Shown: positions 53,335 through 62,764 of the stretch, piece after piece
Position numbering within the stretch: the first letter of the stretch is position 1
How the letters are laid out: each line of letters opens with the position of its first letter
Assembly (NCBI RefSeq): GCF_006351005.1
Contig: NZ_VENP01000003.1
Coordinates: 1-64,000, forward strand
DNA: 64,000 bases
Direction of reading: 5' to 3'
Origin: Miniimonas arenae
Lineage (GTDB): Bacteria; Actinomycetota; Actinomycetes; Actinomycetales; Beutenbergiaceae
Notes under the pieces: model-generated
Database searches by the model: none
Seen by the model: only the letters and a program-made list of their open reading frames with translations
What the model was told of the DNA's origin: nothing
Translations under genes and position numbers: made by a program

Positions 53335-53972
53335 TGTCGGATGACAAGAGCGAGCGCGGCGACGTCGTGGGCCCGTCGTCGGACGAGCCGAGCCGTCGGG
53401 GCTTCTCCGTCGGCCCGGAGGCGCTCAAGGCGTTCGCGCACCCGCTGCGGATGGCGCTCTACTCCGAGCTCCAGCGCCGCGGCTCGGCGACCGCGTCGAG
53501 CCTGGCGCGGGCGCTCGGCGAGAGCAGCGGGCAGACGAGCTACCACCTGCGCCAGCTCGAGCGGCACGGGTTCGTCGAGGACGACCCGGACGCCGCCTCG
53601 GGCGGTCGCGAGCGATGGTGGCGCGCGGTCGGGTTCGACATGAGCTCTCCGGAGCTGCTGCGCGATCCGGCGACCGAGGGCGCCGCCCGCGCCCTGCTGC
53701 ACCAGGTGATCGCCGAGCGGGCGGGGGCGCTCACGGCGTGGGCCAACGCACTCAAGGGCGACCTCGACGGGACCTCGGGGCTGCTGTCCTCGGGCACCCT
53801 CGTCATCACGCCGACCGAGATGGAGGAGCTGGGCGCGGAGCTCGTCGAGGTCGTCGAGCGGTACACCGACCGAGCGCGGGACCGCACACCGCCCGCCGAC
53901 GCCGTCCGGGTGCGCACGCACGTCGACGTCTTCCCGCTCGAGCCGCCGGACGCACCCGACGGCGAGCCCTGA
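53334..53972 (+). CDS. ArsR-type winged-helix regulator
   Basis: Transcriptional regulator of 212 residues with an N-terminal winged helix: EALKAFAHPLRMALYSELQRRGSATASSLARALGESSGQTSYHLRQLERHGFVEDD, the ArsR/HTH_20 pattern (no metal-binding cysteines). The C-terminal half (ALLHQVIAERAGALTAWANALKG...) is helical and probably binds a ligand or dimerises. The ATG at 53334 falls inside the second inverted repeat, so binding there would also block its own translation start. It likely represses the divergent MFS exporter. The last residues APDGEP are encoded by the dispersed 15-mer, right at the stop. Confidence 0.88.
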   Translation: MSDDKSERGDVVGPSSDEPSRRGFSVGPEALKAFAHPLRMALYSELQRRGSATASSLARALGESSGQTSYHLRQLERHGFVEDDPDAASGGRERWWRAVGFDMSSPELLRDPATEGAARALLHQVIAERAGALTAWANALKGDLDGTSGLLSSGTLVITPTEMEELGAELVEVVERYTDRARDRTPPADAVRVRTHVDVFPLEPPDAPDGEP

Positions 53973-53984
53973 CGCCGCGCCCCG

Positions 53985-54132
53985 GGACGTGGTGGTGGCC
54001 GTGTCCACGTGGGACGCGCGGCGGGGCGCGGTGGCGCGTCTGGGGTGGACGTGGTGGTGGCCGTGTCCACGTGGGACGCGCGGCGGGGCGCGGTGGCGCG
54101 TCTGGGGTGGACGTGGCGGTGGCCGTGTCCAC
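53985..54132. repeat. 62-bp tandem repeat array, 3 copies (GTGGAC family, locus 3)
   Basis: GTGTCCAC arms start at 54001, 54063 and 54125 (exact 62-bp period), each preceded by a GTGGACGTGG arm (the first decayed) and followed by GTGGGACGCGCGGCGGGGCG. The array ends 36 bases before the purD promoter box. Confidence 0.95.
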
Positions 54133-54167
54133 GTGGGACGCGAGCCCGGCGGGAGCATCCGGCTCGG

Positions 54168-54173
54168 TAGGCT
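54168..54173 (+). promoter_or_regulatory. -10 box (TAGGCT) of purD
   Basis: TAGGCT ends 8 bases before the GTG at 54182, identical in sequence and spacing to the pyrE case. Confidence 0.6.
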
Positions 54174-54181
54174 GACCACCC

Positions 54182-55462
54182 GTGAAGATCCTGCTGATCG
54201 GCTCCGGTGCCCGCGAGCACGCCCTCGCCCGTTCGCTGGCCCAGGCGGGCGCTGACCTCGTCGTCGCACCGGGCAATCCAGGCACGGCGGCCCTCGGCGA
54301 GAACCGCGCACTCGTCGCCACCGACCCGGACGCGGTCGCCGCCCTCGCGCAGGAGCTCGCGGCCGACCTCGTCGTCGTCGGCCCGGAGGCACCGCTGGTG
54401 GCGGGCGTCGCGGACGCGGTGCGCGCCGTCGGGATCCCCGTCTTCGGACCGGACGCTGCGGCAGCCCGGTTGGAGGGCTCGAAGGCGTTCGCGAAGGAGA
54501 TCATGGCCGCCGCCGGCGTGCCCACCGCGCTCGCGCACGTGTGCACCACGCTCGACGAGGTTGCCGAGGCGCTCGACGCGTTCGGTGCGCCCCACGTGGT
54601 CAAGGACGACGGGCTCGCGGCCGGCAAGGGCGTCGTCGTGACCGACTCGCGCGAGGAGGCCCTTGCGCACGCGGCGGAGTGCCTCGCGAAGGTGGGCGGC
54701 GCGGTCGTCGTCGAGGAGTTCCTCGACGGTCCGGAGGTCTCGCTGTTCTGCCTGTCCGACGGCGTGACCGTCCTCCCCCTCGCCCCCGCGCAGGACTTCA
54801 AGCGCATCTACGACGGCGACGCCGGCCCCAACACCGGTGGCATGGGCGCCTACTCGCCGCTGGACTGGGCGCCCGAGGACATTGCCGAGCAGGTGGTGAC
54901 GCGCGTCGCGCAGCCGACGATCGACGAGCTCGCCCGGCGTGGCGCCCCGTTCGTCGGACTGCTCTACTGCGGCCTCGCGCTGACCTCGCGAGGCCTGCGC
55001 GTCATCGAGTTCAACGCGCGGTTCGGTGACCCCGAGACACAGGTCGTTCTCGCGCGCCTGGACACCCCGCTCGACGAGGTGCTGCTCGCCGCCGCGACCG
55101 GGCGCCTGGACCAGGTGGCGCTGCACTGGCGCGACGGCGCCGCGGTCACCGTCGTGGTCGCTGCCCCTGGCTACCCGGCGGCGGTCGAGACCGGCGGCGC
55201 GCTCACCGGCCTCGACGAGGCCGAGGCGGTGCCGGGCGCCTGGGTGCTGCACGCCGGGACGGCGCTCGACGACGGCGGCGCGCTCGTCGCCTCGGGCGGT
55301 CGCGTCCTCTCGGTGGTCGGCACGGGCGCGACGCTCGCGGACGCACGCACGACGGCGTACGAGGCCCTCGCGCGCATCGGCCTGCCCGGGGGTCAGCACC
55401 GGACGGACATCGCGGCATCCGCCGAGCGCGGCGAGGTCCGCGTTCCGGACGCGACCGTCTGA
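54182..55462 (+). CDS. purD: Phosphoribosylamine-glycine ligase
   Basis: GAR synthetase of the purine pathway, 426 residues, ATP-grasp fold. The start [37 protein letters not shown] is diagnostic, followed by [64 protein letters not shown] (ATP loop) and the family signature [11 protein letters not shown]. Full length. Leaderless-type start. It is convergent with the RamB-like gene; other pur genes are not next to it. Confidence 0.96.
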   Translation: MKILLIGSGAREHALARSLAQAGADLVVAPGNPGTAALGENRALVATDPDAVAALAQELAADLVVVGPEAPLVAGVADAVRAVGIPVFGPDAAAARLEGSKAFAKEIMAAAGVPTALAHVCTTLDEVAEALDAFGAPHVVKDDGLAAGKGVVVTDSREEALAHAAECLAKVGGAVVVEEFLDGPEVSLFCLSDGVTVLPLAPAQDFKRIYDGDAGPNTGGMGAYSPLDWAPEDIAEQVVTRVAQPTIDELARRGAPFVGLLYCGLALTSRGLRVIEFNARFGDPETQVVLARLDTPLDEVLLAAATGRLDQVALHWRDGAAVTVVVAAPGYPAAVETGGALTGLDEAEAVPGAWVLHAGTALDDGGALVASGGRVLSVVGTGATLADARTTAYEALARIGLPGGQHRTDIAASAERGEVRVPDATV

Positions 55463-55524
55463 CGGCTCGCCGCCGGCTGACGGCCGACGTGGGGTGGCTC
55501 GGCTCGCCGTCGGGCAGGCCGCAG

Positions 55525-57105
55525 TCAGGCCGGGCCGGCGGATGCGACCGGGTCCGCCCCGTGCGCCGACGCCGATGCCGCCGGCGCGTGCCGGTCGAGG
55601 AACGCGTACATGTCGGCGTCGCTCACGCCGGGGAACGTCCCGGTCGGCAGCGGGCGCAGCACCTGCGCGTGCACCTGTGCGCTCGGCCACGCGTGCTCGG
55701 CCCACCGCTGCGACTGCGCGGGGTCGGGCCGCCGGCAGCACGACGGGTCGGGGCAGCGCGACTGCGTGCGGATCTTGGTGTCCCGGCCGCGGAACCACTT
55801 CGCGTGCTGGAACGGCACGCCGACCGTGATCGAGAACGTGGCCGGCGCCCCGGGCGCTGCGCCCGCCACCGTGCCGGCCGCCGAGCCCGTTTGCGTCGCG
55901 TTGAAGAACGTCCCGCCCGGGGTGTCGGTGTACTGGTGGTGCTCGGTGGTCCGGTCGCCCTTCTCGAACGCCTGCCGCGACGCCCAGTACCGGCACACCG
56001 TCTGGCCCTCGATCGTGCCCCAGGCGTCCTGCGGGAAGTCCACGCCGTCGTTCTCCCAGCCCCGGATGAGCGTGCCGTCGCCGCTCACCCACACGAAGTG
56101 CACGGGAAACCCGAGGTGGCGGGTCGCGAGGTTGGTGAACCGCTGCGCGGCGAACTGGTGCGTGATGCCGAACGTGTCGCGGAAGTCCTCGATCGCGACG
56201 TCCCGCTCGCGCTTGGCGTTCTCGAGGAACGGCACGGCGGCACCGAGTGGCACGAGCGCCGCCGCTGCGAAGTAGGTGATCTCGAGGCGTTGGCGGAGGA
56301 ACTCGGCGTAGGAGGTCGGGCGCTCGTGGCCGATCAGCCGGTGCGCCATCGCCTGCAGTGCGAGCGAGCGCAGCCCGTGCCCGCCCGGGATGGACGCCGG
56401 CGGCAGGTAGATGCGCCCGTTGCGCAGGTCGGTGACGGTCCGGGTCGATGTCGGCAGGTCGGAGGTGTGGATGAGGGTGAACCCGAGCCGCTGCGCCATC
56501 CGCGCGACCGTGCGGTGCGTGACGGCGCCACCGTCGTAGCCCGCCTTGCGGATCTCCGACTCGGCGAGCTCCTCCAGCTCCGGCACGAAGTTGTCCAGGC
56601 GCTGCATGTGCAGCCGCAGCTCGGTGTTCGCGCGTCTGGCCTCCTCGGGCGTGGCCACCGACTCGCGCGCGCGCCGTTCGAGCTCGCCGTGCAGCGCCAT
56701 GAGCGACTCGAGCACCTCGGTGGGGACGGCGCGCGTGGGACGAACAACCGGTGCGGCGAGGCCGCGGTACAGCGCTCCCGCCTGCGCCCGTGCGAGCTCG
56801 ATCTCCAGGCGCGCGCGCCGGTCCGGCGGGGGCTCGTCGGACAGCAGGTCGGCGGTCGTCACGCCGAGCTCCCGGGCGAGCGACTGCAGCAGCGACAGGC
56901 GCGGCTCGCGGCGCCCGTTCTCGATGTGCGAGAGCTGCGAGGCCGTGGTGCCGGTCGCGTCCGCGAGGCTCGCGAGCGTGCGGCCCGAGCGGGTTCGGAA
57001 GTGCCGCAGGCGTCGGCCGAGCGTGAGGGTGTCGGAGATCGCGCCGGACGGTTCGGGCGACTTCCCGGGGTCGATGTACGGCTTGGGCGCCGTCTCGTTC
57101 GCCAT
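55525..57105 (-). CDS. ramB: RamB-like regulator of acetate/central carbon metabolism
   Basis: Regulator of 526 residues, the usual size for RamB. N-terminal XRE-type helix-turn-helix: [54 protein letters not shown]. The middle resembles an IrrE/ImmA fold ([79 protein letters not shown]), but the HEXXH zinc motif is absent (MAHRLIGHE). The C-terminal ScfR-type domain has [11 protein letters not shown]. RamB of Corynebacterium represses acetate-activation and glyoxylate genes. It is divergent from pckG across a perfect inverted repeat, so it probably controls pckG and itself. The symbol is by similarity of architecture. Confidence 0.82.
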   Translation of the reverse strand: MANETAPKPYIDPGKSPEPSGAISDTLTLGRRLRHFRTRSGRTLASLADATGTTASQLSHIENGRREPRLSLLQSLARELGVTTADLLSDEPPPDRRARLEIELARAQAGALYRGLAAPVVRPTRAVPTEVLESLMALHGELERRARESVATPEEARRANTELRLHMQRLDNFVPELEELAESEIRKAGYDGGAVTHRTVARMAQRLGFTLIHTSDLPTSTRTVTDLRNGRIYLPPASIPGGHGLRSLALQAMAHRLIGHERPTSYAEFLRQRLEITYFAAAALVPLGAAVPFLENAKRERDVAIEDFRDTFGITHQFAAQRFTNLATRHLGFPVHFVWVSGDGTLIRGWENDGVDFPQDAWGTIEGQTVCRYWASRQAFEKGDRTTEHHQYTDTPGGTFFNATQTGSAAGTVAGAAPGAPATFSITVGVPFQHAKWFRGRDTKIRTQSRCPDPSCCRRPDPAQSQRWAEHAWPSAQVHAQVLRPLPTGTFPGVSDADMYAFLDRHAPAASASAHGADPVASAGPA

Positions 57106-57118
57106 GGCGCGACCATAG

Positions 57119-57140
57119 TGCAACTTCCGCTGAAGTTGCA
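57119..57140. promoter_or_regulatory. Candidate RamB operator, TGCAACTTC-N4-GAAGTTGCA
   Basis: Perfect 9-bp arms 4 bases apart, 14 bases before the ramB start and about 100 before pckG. The AACTT/TTGCA content recalls the corynebacterial RamB site, which also contains ACTTTGCAA-like sequence, though the layout differs. Confidence 0.7.
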
Positions 57141-57237
57141 TCGGGAACGGGGTGGTCGAGGGGTGGCGAGGCGCGCACGCTGGACGTGTCGCAGCACCCG
57201 CCCCGTCCCCCTCGCCCGCTCCACCAAGGAGACTCCT

Positions 57238-59211
57238 GTGACCGCCACCCTGTCCGGCCCCGCCACCGCCCGGCGCGCCACCGATCCCGCCGCCACGTCG
57301 TCCAGCACTGCCTCGGCCAGAACCGCGCCGTCGGGCATCCCCAGCGCCACCGCGACGTCGTCCCGCACCACCGCACCCGCACGCCCGACGGCGAGCCCCG
57401 CCGTCGTCGGCACGCCCACCTCGCGCGCCGACCTCGCCGCGTGGGTGGCCGAGATCGCGGAGCTGACCACGCCGTCGCGCATCGTCTGGGCCGACGGCAG
57501 CGCCGCCGAGAACCAGGCCGTGCTGGACGAGATGGTCGCCGCCGGCAGCCTCATCAAGCTCAACGAGGAGCTGCGTCCGGGCTCCTACCTCGCGCGCTCC
57601 ACCCCGAGCGACGTCGCCCGCGTCGAGGGTCGCACGTTCATCTGCGCGGAGACCGAGGTGCAGGCCGGCCCCACGAACAACTGGCGCGACCCCGCCGAGA
57701 TGCGCGAGACGCTGCACGGCCTGTTCGCCGGCGCGATGGCCGGCCGGACGATGTACGTCATCCCGTTCTCGATGGGTCCGGTGGACTCGCCGCTCGCCCG
57801 CTTCGGGGTCGAGATCACGGACTCGCCGTACGTCGTGGTGAGCATGCGGATCATGACCCGGATCGGCGCCGACGTACTGGCCCGGATCGACGCCGGTGCC
57901 GACTGGGTGCCCGCGGTGCACAGCGTCGGGACGCCGCTGGCGCCGGGTGAGGCGGACGTGCCGTGGCCCTGCAACGACGAGAAGTACATCGTCCAGTTCC
58001 CCCAGACCCGGGAGATCTGGAGCTTCGGCTCGGGCTACGGCGGTAACGCGCTGCTGGGCAAGAAGTGCTTCGCGCTGCGGATCGCCTCGGTGCTCGGGCG
58101 TGAGGAGGGCTGGCTCGCGGAGCACATGCTGCTCATCCGGGCGACTTCCCCGCAGGGCGAGGCGGTGCACCTCGCCGCCGCGTTCCCGTCCGCGTGCGGA
58201 AAGACCAACCTCGCGATGCTGCAGCCCACGATCCCGGGCTGGCGCGTGGAGACCCTCGGTGACGACATCGTCTGGGCCGCGCCGCGCGAGGACGAGCAGG
58301 GTCGTCGACGCCTGTTCGCGATCAACCCCGAGGCGGGCTTCTTCGGTGTCGCGCCCGGCACCGGCTGGTCGACCAACCCGATCGCGATGGAGACGCTGCG
58401 CGAGAACGTCATCTTCACCAACGTGGCGCTGACCGACGACGGCGACGTGTGGTGGGAGGGCATGACGGACGAGGTGCCCGCGCACCTGACCGACTGGCAG
58501 GGCAACGACTGGACGCCCGAGTCGGGCCGGCCCGCCGCGCACCCCAACTCGCGCTTCACCGTGGCCGCCGCCCAGTGCCCGACCATGGCGCCGAGCTGGG
58601 ACGACCCCGCCGGCGTGCCGCTCGACGCGATCCTGTTCGGCGGACGCCGCCCCTCGAACGTGCCGCTCGTGGTGCAGGCGGACTCGTGGACGTCGGGCGT
58701 GCTGCTGGGCGCGACCGTCGCCTCGGAGCGGACCGCCGCGGCCGAAGGCACGGTGGGTGAGCTGCGCCGGGACCCGTTCGCGATGCTCCCCTTCACGGGC
58801 TACGCGGTGGGCGACTACATGGCGCACTGGCTCGCCGTCGGGCGCTCGCTCGGCGACGGCGCCCCCGCGGTTTTCGGCGTCAACTGGTTCCGCCGCGACG
58901 CCTCCGGTCGGTTCCTGTGGCCCGGGTTCGGGGAGAACTCGCGCGTCATCGCGTGGATCGCCGGACGGGTCAAGGGCACGGCGCGCGGCCGGTCCACGGC
59001 CATCGGCGTGCTGCCCACGCACGAGGACCTCGACCTCAGCGGGCTGCACGTGAGCGAGAACGACCTCGACGCACTCCTCACGATCGACCCGGTCGCGTGG
59101 CGCAGCGAGCTCGCCCGCAACGCCCGGTTCCTCGGTGACCTCGGTGCGCCGGCCGCGCTTCGGCAGGCGGTCCTCGCGCAGCTCGACCGGCTCGAGCTCG
59201 ACCCGGCGTGA
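57238..59211 (+). CDS. pckG: Phosphoenolpyruvate carboxykinase (GTP)
   Basis: GTP-type PEPCK of 657 residues, converting oxaloacetate to PEP for gluconeogenesis. Motifs: [60 protein letters not shown], the kinase loop [20 protein letters not shown], and [21 protein letters not shown] start with AAGGAG is well placed. The first 60 residues (Ala/Thr/Ser/Pro-rich, [20 protein letters not shown]) precede the normal family start and contain the dispersed 15-mer in a different frame (read as RPTASP), so this looks like an acquired N-terminal tail. Divergent from the RamB-like regulator. Confidence 0.96.
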   Translation: MTATLSGPATARRATDPAATSSSTASARTAPSGIPSATATSSRTTAPARPTASPAVVGTPTSRADLAAWVAEIAELTTPSRIVWADGSAAENQAVLDEMVAAGSLIKLNEELRPGSYLARSTPSDVARVEGRTFICAETEVQAGPTNNWRDPAEMRETLHGLFAGAMAGRTMYVIPFSMGPVDSPLARFGVEITDSPYVVVSMRIMTRIGADVLARIDAGADWVPAVHSVGTPLAPGEADVPWPCNDEKYIVQFPQTREIWSFGSGYGGNALLGKKCFALRIASVLGREEGWLAEHMLLIRATSPQGEAVHLAAAFPSACGKTNLAMLQPTIPGWRVETLGDDIVWAAPREDEQGRRRLFAINPEAGFFGVAPGTGWSTNPIAMETLRENVIFTNVALTDDGDVWWEGMTDEVPAHLTDWQGNDWTPESGRPAAHPNSRFTVAAAQCPTMAPSWDDPAGVPLDAILFGGRRPSNVPLVVQADSWTSGVLLGATVASERTAAAEGTVGELRRDPFAMLPFTGYAVGDYMAHWLAVGRSLGDGAPAVFGVNWFRRDASGRFLWPGFGENSRVIAWIAGRVKGTARGRSTAIGVLPTHEDLDLSGLHVSENDLDALLTIDPVAWRSELARNARFLGDLGAPAALRQAVLAQLDRLELDPA

Positions 59212-59227
59212 CGGGCCGCCCGCGGTA

Positions 59228-59280
59228 GCGGGCGAGCGGCCAGCGGGCGAGCGGCCAGCGGGCGAGCGGCCAGCGGGCAG
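59228..59280. repeat. 15-bp tandem repeat, 3-4 copies
   Basis: GCGGGCGAGCGGCCA starts at 59228, 59243, 59258 and, truncated, 59273. It lies between the pckG stop and its terminator. Confidence 0.9.
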
Positions 59281-59292
59281 CGGACGAGCAGC

Positions 59293-59326
59293 GAGCGGGG
59301 TGTCCACGATCCGGGACACCCCGCTC
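59293..59326 (+). terminator. Hairpin terminator of pckG
   Basis: GAGCGGGGTGTCC (59293-59305) pairs perfectly with 59314-59326 around an 8-base loop. Confidence 0.88.
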
Positions 59327-59414
59327 ACTCGCGCGTGCGCCCCGGCCCCGCGGCTAGGTTCGCCGCCAGCCCGCGTGACCCGCGCGGGCGGGAGCCGTCT
59401 CCGAGGAGCACACC

Positions 59415-60560
59415 ATGTCCGACTCCGCCCGCCTCGTGCGTGAGCCGCTGAAGTTCGCCTACTGGGTGCCCAACGTCTCGGGCGGGCTGGTGGTCTCGAC
59501 CATCGAGCAGCGCACCGACTGGAGCCTGGACTACAACGTCCGGCTCGCGCAGACCGCCGAGCGCGTCGGCTTCGAGTACGCCCTGAGCCAGGTGCGCTAC
59601 CTGTCCTCCTACGGGGCCGCGCAGCAGCACGAGTCCACCTCGATCTCGCTCGCGCTGCTGCTCGCGACCGAGAAGCTCAAGGTCATCGCCGCCGTGCACC
59701 CCGGGCTCTGGGAGCCGGCCGTGCTCGCCAAGTTCCTCCTCACCGCGGACCAGTTCTCCCACGGCCGCGCCGCCGTCAACGTGGTGTCCGGCTGGTTCAA
59801 GGACGAGTACACCCGCCTCGGCCTGCCGTGGCTGGACCACGACGAGCGCTACCGCCGCTCGGCCGAGTTCATCGAGGTGCTTCGCGCGCTGTGGACGCAG
59901 GAGAACGTCCAGTTCCACGGCGACTTCTACCGGGTCAACGACTTCACCCTGCGCCCCGGTCCGTACCCGGTCGAGGGTCGGCCGCACCCGGAGATCTTCC
60001 AGGGCGGCAACTCCACGGCCGCGCGGTTCAACGGCGGCGCCCACGCCGACTGGTACTTCTCCAACGGCAAGGACTTCGACGGGTTCACCGAGCAGTACGA
60101 CGACGTCACCCGCGTCGCGATCGAGCACGGCCGCACCGTGCGGTTCGGCCTCAACGGGTTCGCGATCGTCCGCGACACCGAGGCCGAGGCGAAAGACCAG
60201 CTGCGCGAGATCATCGCGAAGGCCGATGTCGACTCGGTCAAGGCGTTCGGCAGGTCGGTGCAGCAGGCCGGCGCCGCGACGTCGGACAAGAAGGGCATGT
60301 GGGCCGACTCCTCGTTCGAGGACCTCGTGCAGTACAACGACGGCTTCCGCACCCGCCTCATCGGCAACCCGGAGCAGGTGGCGCGGCGGATCGTGGAGTA
60401 CAAGAAGCGCGGCGTGAACCTGCTGCTGCTCGGGTTCCTGCACTTCATCGAGGAGGTCGAGGCGTTCGGCACCCGCGTGCTGCCGATCGTCCGCGAGCTC
60501 GAGGCCGACCTCGAGGCCGAGGTCGAGCGCACCGGGACGGTCGTGTTCGCCGAGAGCTGA
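59415..60560 (+). CDS. sfnG: Dimethylsulfone monooxygenase (SsuD/SfnG family)
   Basis: FMNH2-dependent luciferase-fold monooxygenase of 381 residues. The N-terminus LKFAYWVPNVSGGLVVSTIEQRTDWSLDYNVRLAQTAERVGFEYAL matches SfnG, which oxidises dimethylsulfone to methanesulfinate in sulfur scavenging; the rest follows SsuD (HPGLWEPAVLAKFLLTADQFSHGRAAVNVVSGWFKDEYTRLGLPWLDHDERYRRSAEFIEVLRALW, EIFQGGNSTAARFNGG, FLHFIEEVEAFGTRVLPIVREL). GAGGAG precedes the ATG; a TAGGTT box lies at about 59354. No flavin reductase or sulfonate transporter is adjacent. SsuD proper is the alternative; the YWVPNVSGG start favours SfnG. Confidence 0.85.
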   Translation: MSDSARLVREPLKFAYWVPNVSGGLVVSTIEQRTDWSLDYNVRLAQTAERVGFEYALSQVRYLSSYGAAQQHESTSISLALLLATEKLKVIAAVHPGLWEPAVLAKFLLTADQFSHGRAAVNVVSGWFKDEYTRLGLPWLDHDERYRRSAEFIEVLRALWTQENVQFHGDFYRVNDFTLRPGPYPVEGRPHPEIFQGGNSTAARFNGGAHADWYFSNGKDFDGFTEQYDDVTRVAIEHGRTVRFGLNGFAIVRDTEAEAKDQLREIIAKADVDSVKAFGRSVQQAGAATSDKKGMWADSSFEDLVQYNDGFRTRLIGNPEQVARRIVEYKKRGVNLLLLGFLHFIEEVEAFGTRVLPIVRELEADLEAEVERTGTVVFAES

Positions 60561-60581
60561 CCACGACCTTTCGCACGACGA

Positions 60582-60612
60582 GGGCCCGACGGCGAGCATC
60601 GCCGTCGGGCCC
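60582..60612 (+). terminator. Hairpin terminator of sfnG, made of the dispersed 15-mer
   Basis: GGGCCCGACGGCGA (60582-60595) pairs perfectly with 60599-60612 around GCA: a 14-bp stem. Both arms are the dispersed GCCCGACGGCGAG word in opposite orientation. Confidence 0.92.
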
Positions 60613-60707
60613 CCGTCCCGCCTCCCGGTGGGCGCGCCCTGGACAGGGTGCTGACGGGACGCCTCGACGGTGAGGCGTCGGTGCCGGCGAGGCGGGGGAG
60701 GTTCGCG

Positions 60708-61019
60708 GTGAGTGCTCGGGCGACGAAGCTCATCGGTGCGGGAGTGCTGCTGTGCCTGGTGGGCGGCGTGCTGATCGCGTACTCCGGGCGGTTCATCATC
60801 TGGGTAGCGGGGCTGGCGGGTAGCGACCCGGCCGGCGTCGTGCCCCTCCTCAGCGGCACGATGCTGGTGCTGCAGTGGACGGTCATGCCGCTCGGGGCGT
60901 GCCTCGTCGCGGTGGGGATCGGAGTCGAGACGCTCCGCCGCGAGTGGCTCGACCACGAGGCGGGGCGTATCGACGCGGCCGCCGCCCGCTCCGTGCCGGC
61001 GCCACCCCCGGAAAGGTAG
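60708..61019 (+). CDS. Small membrane protein, 103 residues
   Basis: Two hydrophobic helices: LIGAGVLLCLVGGVLIAYSGRFIIWVAGLAG and VPLLSGTMLVLQWTVMPLGACLVAVGIGVETL, with a short basic N-terminus and a hydrophilic C-tail (RREWLDHEAGRIDAAAARS). GTG at 60708, behind GGCGGGGGAGG, is chosen; an upstream start at 60648 would add 20 poor residues. No family recognised. It lies between two near-identical hairpins and just upstream of the WXG100/toxin operon, and could belong with it, though the hairpin in between argues for a separate unit. Confidence 0.7.
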   Translation: MSARATKLIGAGVLLCLVGGVLIAYSGRFIIWVAGLAGSDPAGVVPLLSGTMLVLQWTVMPLGACLVAVGIGVETLRREWLDHEAGRIDAAAARSVPAPPPER

Positions 61020-61024
61020 GCACG

Positions 61025-61053
61025 GGCCCGACGGCGAGCATCGCCGTCGGGCC
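61025..61053 (+). terminator. Hairpin terminator, second copy of the 15-mer inverted pair
   Basis: GGCCCGACGGCGA (61025-61037) pairs perfectly with 61041-61053 around GCA. Nearly identical to the hairpin at 60582, and followed by another GTCGGGCC half. Confidence 0.9.
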
Positions 61054-61184
61054 GTCGGGCCGTCGTCCCGCCGACGCGCCCCGGGGTGCAGCGCGAGCGT
61101 TGCTCGCAGCGGAGCGGAGTATCGTCCGCGGGGGCGATCCGCCGACGTCGGCGGTCGGCGGGCGGAGGCCGGAGGAGGCGCGGC

Positions 61185-61511
61185 GTGACGGACGGATTCC
61201 GGGTGGACCTCACGGCGCTCGACGACGCCGTGAACGGCATCGTCGACACGATGGACCAGATGGCCACGAAGAAGGTGGAGGACCTGCAGGTCGGGGGGTC
61301 CGACGTCGGGCACGGCGAGCTGAGCGACGTGTTCGGCCAGTTCTGCCGGCGCTGGGAGATCGGGGTGACGAACCTGCTGGACGACGTGGGCGGTGTGATC
61401 GATCGGCTGGTCTACGTGCGCGACACCTACCGGGCGACCGACGAGGCGTACGCGGCCGGGTTCGCCGGTGTGATCGGGCGCGACACGGGAGAGGACCCGG
61501 CGACGCGATGA
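61185..61511 (+). CDS. WXG100-like type VII secretion partner
   Basis: Helical protein of 108 residues, the size of WXG100/ESX proteins: helix one VDLTALDDAVNGIVDTMDQMATKKVEDL, a turn region with FCRRWEIGVTNL (a W-x-x-G variant of the WXG turn), helix two LLDDVGGVIDRLVYVRDTYRATDEAYAAGF. The last segment contains YRATD, a YxxxD signal for type VII export. The GTG at 61185 follows GGAGGAG. Its stop overlaps the start of the toxin gene (ATGA), so the two are coupled and probably form the secreted pair. No ESX apparatus genes are in the window. Confidence 0.75.
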   Translation: MTDGFRVDLTALDDAVNGIVDTMDQMATKKVEDLQVGGSDVGHGELSDVFGQFCRRWEIGVTNLLDDVGGVIDRLVYVRDTYRATDEAYAAGFAGVIGRDTGEDPATR

Positions 61512-62764
61512 CCGAGCTGGGGGAGACCACCGACCCGGTCGCACTGATTCCCGGGAACGTCTCGACCATGGCGGACCGGGTGTGGGAGCTGCGCGCGTTC
61601 TCCGAGTCGCTCGAGAGCGCGTTCACCGGGCTCAGCGGGATCACCACCGATGCGGGCTGGCACGGCGACGCTGCCGACGCCTTCCGCACCACCTATCACG
61701 CGCAGACCTCGCGGTGGTCCGACGCGTCGGTGGCGTTCGAGGATGCCGCCAGCGCCGTGGACTCCTATACGAACACGCTGCAGTGGGCGCAGGGCAAGGC
61801 CCGGGACGCGATCGCCCGGTACGCGGAGGGCGACGCGCTGACCGACGCCGCCATCACGCGCTACAACGACGGCGTGGACCGGTACAACCGTGACCTCGCC
61901 GAGGCGCAGCGGACCGGCGGCACGGCGCCCACGCCGCTCCCGCCGTTCAGCGATCCCGGCGAGGCGGTGCGGGCCGAGGCGCGCGAGACGCTCCAGGGCG
62001 CGCGCGAGTCGCTCGTGCGAGCCGGGGATACGGCCGCCGCGAGTGTGCGGGCCGCGCTCGCGGACGCACCCGAGGAGCCGTCCTGGCTCGACAAGGCCGG
62101 TGACGCGCTCGGCGACGCGGCGACGTGGCTCGGTGAGCGCGCCTACGACGTCTCCGCCGCCGTCGTGAACTCGGTGGCCTCGTTCGGCAACGCGATGATC
62201 GAGCACCCGGGGGAGACCGCCGCGTTCCTCGGCGGCATCGCCCTCATGGTGCTCGGCGGCACCGGCGAGGTGGGCGGTGTGGCGCTCGACGCCACCGGCG
62301 TCGGCGCGCTGGCCGGCGTCCCGATCAACATCGCGGCCGCCGGGGTGATCGCGGCCGGAGCCACGATGACCGCGGCGGCCACGACGTCGCTCGCGCAGCA
62401 CGCCGGTTCGGACTCGCGCGTGGAGGTGATGGAGTCCCGCGCGTCGGAGTCCGGGCCCTCCACGAAGGGCGAACGCGGCACACCGACCGACCGCCAGAAG
62501 GAGCACCTCACCGAGCGCGACCTGGACTCCGCGCGCCGCGAACGGGCCGGTGAGGTGGTGGCGCGGAAGTCCGACGGCACGCCCTGGGACCACGTGCAGG
62601 AGGTCAGGAACGCCCAGCAGGGCCTGTGGAACCGGATTGCGAAGCTCAAGCGCATGCTCGGCGACTCGAGACTCTCGCCCGAGGCGAGGCAGGCCGCCCA
62701 GGAGGAGCTGTCCGAGGCGAGCAGGCTGTTCGACCACTCGAAGGGGTATCTGCCGTGGCCATGA
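61508..62764 (+). CDS. Polymorphic toxin, type VII-exported, type 28-like C-terminal domain
   Basis: Protein of 418 residues. The first 110 are helical and WXG-like (MADRVWELRAFSESLESAFTGLSG, then DAGWHGDAADAFRTTYHAQTSRW), typical of type VII effectors. A Pro/Ala linker and a helical region follow, then a hydrophobic stretch (about 235-300: AAFLGGIALMVLGGTGEVGGVALDATGVGALAGVPINIAAAGVIAAGA) that may aid membrane passage. The last 95 residues (DRQKEHLTERDLDSARRERAGEVV, DGTPWDHVQEVRNAQQGLWNRI, LSEASRLFDHSKGYLPWP) resemble bacterial toxin domain 28, a proposed nuclease-type toxin. It overlaps both neighbours by 4 bases, including a downstream immunity candidate. The toxin family call is by memory of the motif. 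Confidence 0.8.
   Translation: MTELGETTDPVALIPGNVSTMADRVWELRAFSESLESAFTGLSGITTDAGWHGDAADAFRTTYHAQTSRWSDASVAFEDAASAVDSYTNTLQWAQGKARDAIARYAEGDALTDAAITRYNDGVDRYNRDLAEAQRTGGTAPTPLPPFSDPGEAVRAEARETLQGARESLVRAGDTAAASVRAALADAPEEPSWLDKAGDALGDAATWLGERAYDVSAAVVNSVASFGNAMIEHPGETAAFLGGIALMVLGGTGEVGGVALDATGVGALAGVPINIAAAGVIAAGATMTAAATTSLAQHAGSDSRVEVMESRASESGPSTKGERGTPTDRQKEHLTERDLDSARRERAGEVVARKSDGTPWDHVQEVRNAQQGLWNRIAKLKRMLGDSRLSPEARQAAQEELSEASRLFDHSKGYLPWP

Noticed and set aside
48573-57382. Very long reverse frames through purA-permease-CHAD and ramB-pckG regions
   Set aside because: Read opposite highly conserved housekeeping genes; only parts coincide with true reverse genes (MFS, RamB-like), which have their own starts.
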